This document shows positions 54,683 through 57,744 of a DNA stretch of 57,744 bases, in pieces (positions within the stretch are counted from its first letter, which is position 1; the number at the start of each line of letters is the position of its first letter). The notes beneath the pieces were generated by a model. It searched no databases. It saw only the letters and a list, made by a program, of their open reading frames with translations, and was not told the origin of the DNA. The DNA is from Aureibaculum marinum (GTDB lineage Bacteria; Bacteroidota; Bacteroidia; Flavobacteriales; Flavobacteriaceae), in the NCBI RefSeq assembly GCF_003813905.1, contig NZ_RPFJ01000013.1, forward strand, positions 1 through 57,744. Reading direction: 5' to 3'. A program made the translations under genes and the position numbers.

Positions 54683-57523
54683 ATGACAACACAACCTGAA
54701 CAAGTATTAGAAAATAATTTAATAAGCCAATTAGTTGGTTTAGGTCATAAATCAGTTGTTATAAAAACAGAAAATGATTTATTAAGTAATCTTAAATCAC
54801 AATTAGAAGAGCATAATAAAACAACCTTTACAGATTCAGAGTTTGAAAGAATAGTTATTCATTTGTCTAAAGGTAACATTTTCGATAAAGCCAAAACCTT
54901 ACGAGATAAATATGTATTGCAAAAAGACAATGGAGATAAAGCATATATAGAGTTTATAAATCAAGATTTCTGGTGTCAAAATCAATTCCAAGTAACCAGT
55001 CAAATCACAATTAACGGCAAACGAGAAAACCGTTACGATGTTACAATTCTAATCAATGGTTTGCCTTTAGTACAAATAGAATTAAAGCGTAGAGGTATAG
55101 AGCTAAAAGAAGCCTTTAATCAAATACAACGCTATCAAAAGGAATCGTTTGCATCTAACAATGCACTATTTAATTATGTACAAATCTTTGTAATTAGTAA
55201 TGGTGTAGATACCAAGTATTATGCAAACAGTCAAAAGCAAAGTTTTAAGTTTACATCGTTCTGGAGTGATGAAAAGAATAAAAAAATAACGCAATTAAAG
55301 CCTTTTGCTAATATCTTTTTAGAGCCTTGTCATATTGCTAAAATGATAACCAAGTATACTGTTTTACACGAAAGTGATAAAAAGCTAATGATACTTAGAC
55401 CTTATCAATATTATGCAGTAGAATCTATTATTGAAAGAGTTAAAAATTCTGATAAAAACGGTTATATATGGCATACTACAGGTTCAGGTAAAACGCTAAC
55501 GTCATTTAAGGCAAGTCAGATATTAACAAACAATCCTAAAATTAAAAAAGTAGTATTTGTAGTTGATAGACAAGATTTAGACGACCAAACTGTTAGAGAA
55601 TTTCAAGCATTTGACAAAGAGAGTATTGATGGTACTGAAAACACCAAAATGCTTATCAATCAATTTTTAGATAATAACAGACCTTTATTAGTTACAACAA
55701 TTCAAAAACTAAATAGTGCTATTTCAAAAGCAAAGTTTAGAAAACAGATTGAAGCTTTAAAAGATGAAAAAGTAGTTTTTATATTCGATGAATGTCATCG
55801 TTCTCAATTTGGAGATACACACAAACGTATTGTAAACTTCTTTACCAATCATCAATTATTTGGCTTTACCGGTACGCCAATATTTGTAAAAAATGCCATT
55901 AGTAAAAAGAGTATCAAACAAACAACTGCAAACCTATTTCACGACTGCCTTCATAAGTATGTTATTACCGATGCTATTAGAGATGAAAATGTTTTAAAAT
56001 TCTCAATTGAGTATTATAATGTCTTTAAACAAAAAGAAGATATTGATGATACTAAAGTAGAAGATATTGATAAACAGGAAGTATATGAAAGTGATGATTA
56101 TATTAACACTATTTGTGACTACATAATAGCAAATCACAATCGTAAAACGCATCACAGAACGTTTACCGCAATGTTTTGTGTAAGTAGTGTAGATATTCTA
56201 ATAAAATATTATGAACTGTTTAAATCCAAAAAAGAAGCTGGTGAACATAACTTAACTATAGCAACAATTTTTTCATATGCTCCTAATCCAGAAGATACTT
56301 CGGCAAATGGTGAAATACCAGAAGAAGATTTTCAAATGGCCGCTGAACAATCAGCAAGCTATAACATAATGCCACATAAAGATAAATTAGATTTATATAT
56401 CGAAGATTACAACCATCAATTTGGGACTAAACATTCCGCTAAAGACGGTAATACATTTCTCAACTATAAAAAGGATATTTCAAAACGTGTTAAGAATAAA
56501 CAGATTGATATATTATTAGTAGTTAATATGTTTCTTACAGGTTTTGATAGTAAGTCCTTAAATACGCTATATGTAGATAAAAATTTAAACTATCACGGTT
56601 TAATACAAGCCTATTCTCGTACAAATAGAATATTAAACGAAAAGAAATCACAAGGTAATATTTTAGCATTCCGTAATCTAAAACAAAATACAGATGATGC
56701 TATTGCTTTGTTTTCAGATAAAAATGCTCAAGAAACCATTATAATAGCACCTTATGAAGAGCAAGTAAAGAAATTCAATGAAGCTTATAAGGTATTAATG
56801 GATATTGCACCAACAGTAGATAGTGTAAATGATTTGGTTACTGAAGAAGACGAATTAGAATTTGCAAAAGCCTTCAGAGAAATAATGCGTCTTAAAAATA
56901 TACTATCATCATTTATTGAATTTAGTTTTGATGATACCTATATGAAAGAACAAGAGTTTGCAGATTACACAAGCAAATATTTAGACCTTTACGATAAGAT
57001 AAAAACAAATAATCAGAAAGAATCAGTATCTATCTTAGATGAAATTGATTTTGAATTAGAGTTAATACATCGTGATGAAATCAATGTAGCTTATATAATG
57101 AAGCTTTTAGCACAATTAAAAGATGCGAAACCAAAAGACCAAGCAAAACAGAAAAAACAAATCATCGATTTAATTGCTGGAGAATCTGAATTAAGAAGTA
57201 AACGAGTATTAATAGAAAAGTTTATTCAAAATAATTTACCTAAAATAAACAATAGTGAAGCTATTGAAGATGAATTTAAAAACTATTGGCAAGTAGAAAC
57301 CAAAAAGGCTTTACAAGATTTAAGTAAAGCGGAAGCGTTAAAACAAGATAAAGTAGAAGACATCATAAACGATTTTCTTTTCACAGGTAGAATGGCAAGC
57401 GAAGATGAGGTAATAGAAGCATTAGAAAAACAACCTAGTGTCCTGCAAAGGGAATCAATAAGCACCAGAATAACAGAAAAAATAAAAGACTTTGTAAAAA
57501 CTTTTATTAATGGTGTAGAATAA
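54683..57523 (+). CDS. hsdR: Type I restriction-modification system endonuclease/translocase subunit
   Basis: The 946-residue protein has an N-terminal PD-(D/E)xK nuclease domain with Asp119 (RYDVTIL) and Glu133-Leu-Lys135 (QIELKRRG), the catalytic set of HsdR. It then has a superfamily 2 motor with Walker A HTTGSGKT (about 262-270), DECHRSQFG (about 368), GFTGTP, and later LVVNMFLTGFDSKSLNTLYVD with QAYSRTNRI (motif VI). The C-terminal helical region binds HsdM/HsdS. It cleaves DNA after translocation from unmethylated sites. The size and sequence style fit the EcoR124-like group. The gene is separated from hsdS by the toxin-antitoxin-chaperone genes. Confidence 0.95.
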   Translation: MTTQPEQVLENNLISQLVGLGHKSVVIKTENDLLSNLKSQLEEHNKTTFTDSEFERIVIHLSKGNIFDKAKTLRDKYVLQKDNGDKAYIEFINQDFWCQNQFQVTSQITINGKRENRYDVTILINGLPLVQIELKRRGIELKEAFNQIQRYQKESFASNNALFNYVQIFVISNGVDTKYYANSQKQSFKFTSFWSDEKNKKITQLKPFANIFLEPCHIAKMITKYTVLHESDKKLMILRPYQYYAVESIIERVKNSDKNGYIWHTTGSGKTLTSFKASQILTNNPKIKKVVFVVDRQDLDDQTVREFQAFDKESIDGTENTKMLINQFLDNNRPLLVTTIQKLNSAISKAKFRKQIEALKDEKVVFIFDECHRSQFGDTHKRIVNFFTNHQLFGFTGTPIFVKNAISKKSIKQTTANLFHDCLHKYVITDAIRDENVLKFSIEYYNVFKQKEDIDDTKVEDIDKQEVYESDDYINTICDYIIANHNRKTHHRTFTAMFCVSSVDILIKYYELFKSKKEAGEHNLTIATIFSYAPNPEDTSANGEIPEEDFQMAAEQSASYNIMPHKDKLDLYIEDYNHQFGTKHSAKDGNTFLNYKKDISKRVKNKQIDILLVVNMFLTGFDSKSLNTLYVDKNLNYHGLIQAYSRTNRILNEKKSQGNILAFRNLKQNTDDAIALFSDKNAQETIIIAPYEEQVKKFNEAYKVLMDIAPTVDSVNDLVTEEDELEFAKAFREIMRLKNILSSFIEFSFDDTYMKEQEFADYTSKYLDLYDKIKTNNQKESVSILDEIDFELELIHRDEINVAYIMKLLAQLKDAKPKDQAKQKKQIIDLIAGESELRSKRVLIEKFIQNNLPKINNSEAIEDEFKNYWQVETKKALQDLSKAEALKQDKVEDIINDFLFTGRMASEDEVIEALEKQPSVLQRESISTRITEKIKDFVKTFINGVE

Positions 57524-57744
57524 CGTCTAAATGAGGTGATTCTGTCAACTCAAAAGAAATACGCAAAACCTTTATAATTAAATATTCACAAAAAAATTAC
57601 TCCCTGGCGGTCGTGATCCCTTGATTGATTATCCAATACAATCATAAAAACCACAACATACTATCGTATGTTTAGTTTTTTGTTTTTCAAAAACTTACAA
57701 AAGCAAGCTTTTGACGTTTTTGAAAAACAAAAAACCCACAACTT
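57524..57744. other. Non-coding right end of the window
   Basis: After hsdR no gene is visible. The stretch holds a small inverted repeat AACATAC-TATC-GTATGTT (57655-57672) and the long nested palindrome described separately. The more GC-rich patch CCCTGGCGGTCGTGATCCC at 57602-57620 has no recognised identity. Confidence 0.5.
57675..57735. repeat. Long nested palindrome downstream of hsdR
   Basis: Perfect 20-bp arms (57675-57694 and 57716-57735; first arm begins GTTTTTTG and ends CAAAAAC) enclose a second hairpin, CAAAAGC-aa-GCTTTTG (57698-57704, 57707-57713). The whole 61 bases would fold into one nearly continuous hairpin. It could act as terminator for hsdR, but the long exact arms also suggest a repeat family or a mobile element edge. 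Confidence 0.7.

Noticed and set aside
57524-57744. Integron attC site or insertion-sequence end at the right edge
   Set aside because: The palindrome lacks attC-type core sites, and no transposase or integrase is nearby; the DNA beyond the window would be needed.
1-57744. CRISPR arrays, tRNA and rRNA genes
   Set aside because: No regularly spaced direct repeats, cloverleaf-like segments or rRNA-like GC-rich stretches were seen on reading both strands.

Overview
The window is AT-rich DNA from a Bacteroidota bacterium, most likely a member of the Flavobacteriaceae. The evidence is two SusC/SusD outer-membrane pairs, TAnnTTTG-type promoter boxes, few recognisable Shine-Dalgarno sequences, a protein with a type IX secretion-like C-terminus, a short-loop CydA, and many lipoproteins. 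No rRNA, tRNA, CRISPR array or intact insertion sequence was seen.

Region 1 (1-8320, minus strand) reads from right to left: a membrane-spanning regulator with a periplasmic beta-propeller and a cytoplasmic LuxR-type helix-turn-helix, then SusC, SusD and a surface lipoprotein that runs off the left edge. It looks like a glycan or polymer uptake locus with its own regulator. The gap upstream of susC carries five GACGTA/TACGTC motifs.

Region 2 (8548-21989, plus strand) holds two M16 metallopeptidase genes (one catalytic, one degenerate partner), an ECF sigma factor, a FecR anti-sigma factor, a SusC with an N-terminal STN signalling domain, a SusD, and a large two-unit M16 peptidase. This is the layout of a transport system that senses its own substrate, and the peptidases suggest that the substrate is peptide. 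Next come a free-standing DsbD N-terminal domain and a full-length DsbD (22139-24643).

Region 3 (24832-36962, minus strand) is a respiratory and efflux block: TolC, membrane-fusion protein, RND pump, a PII-like protein and a DUF2892 protein; a sulfide:quinone reductase-like flavoprotein followed by a 45-residue protein; a DUF3365 haem lipoprotein; and cydAB with a small membrane protein. All four transcription units are preceded by a GTAAC-N4-GTTAC-type site placed 32-33 bp upstream of a -7-like box, which suggests one Crp/Fnr-type regulon. A galactose mutarotase, an octahaem cytochrome c with TPRs, an Smr protein and a Gfo/Idh/MocA oxidoreductase lie next to it.

Region 4 (41916-49861) contains an outer-membrane barrel/DUF1800/DUF1501 operon, a YdjM-like membrane protein, a FrnE-like DsbA and a MORN-repeat protein. 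These are ordinary accessory genes.

Region 5 (50411-57523, plus strand) is a type I restriction-modification operon, hsdM-hsdS-hsdR, with three genes between hsdS and hsdR. These three read as a RelE/HigB-like toxin, an HTH antitoxin with a C-terminal tail and a SecB-like chaperone, that is, a toxin-antitoxin-chaperone module inside a defence operon. This is the most interesting system in the window. A long nested palindrome closes the window at 57675-57735.
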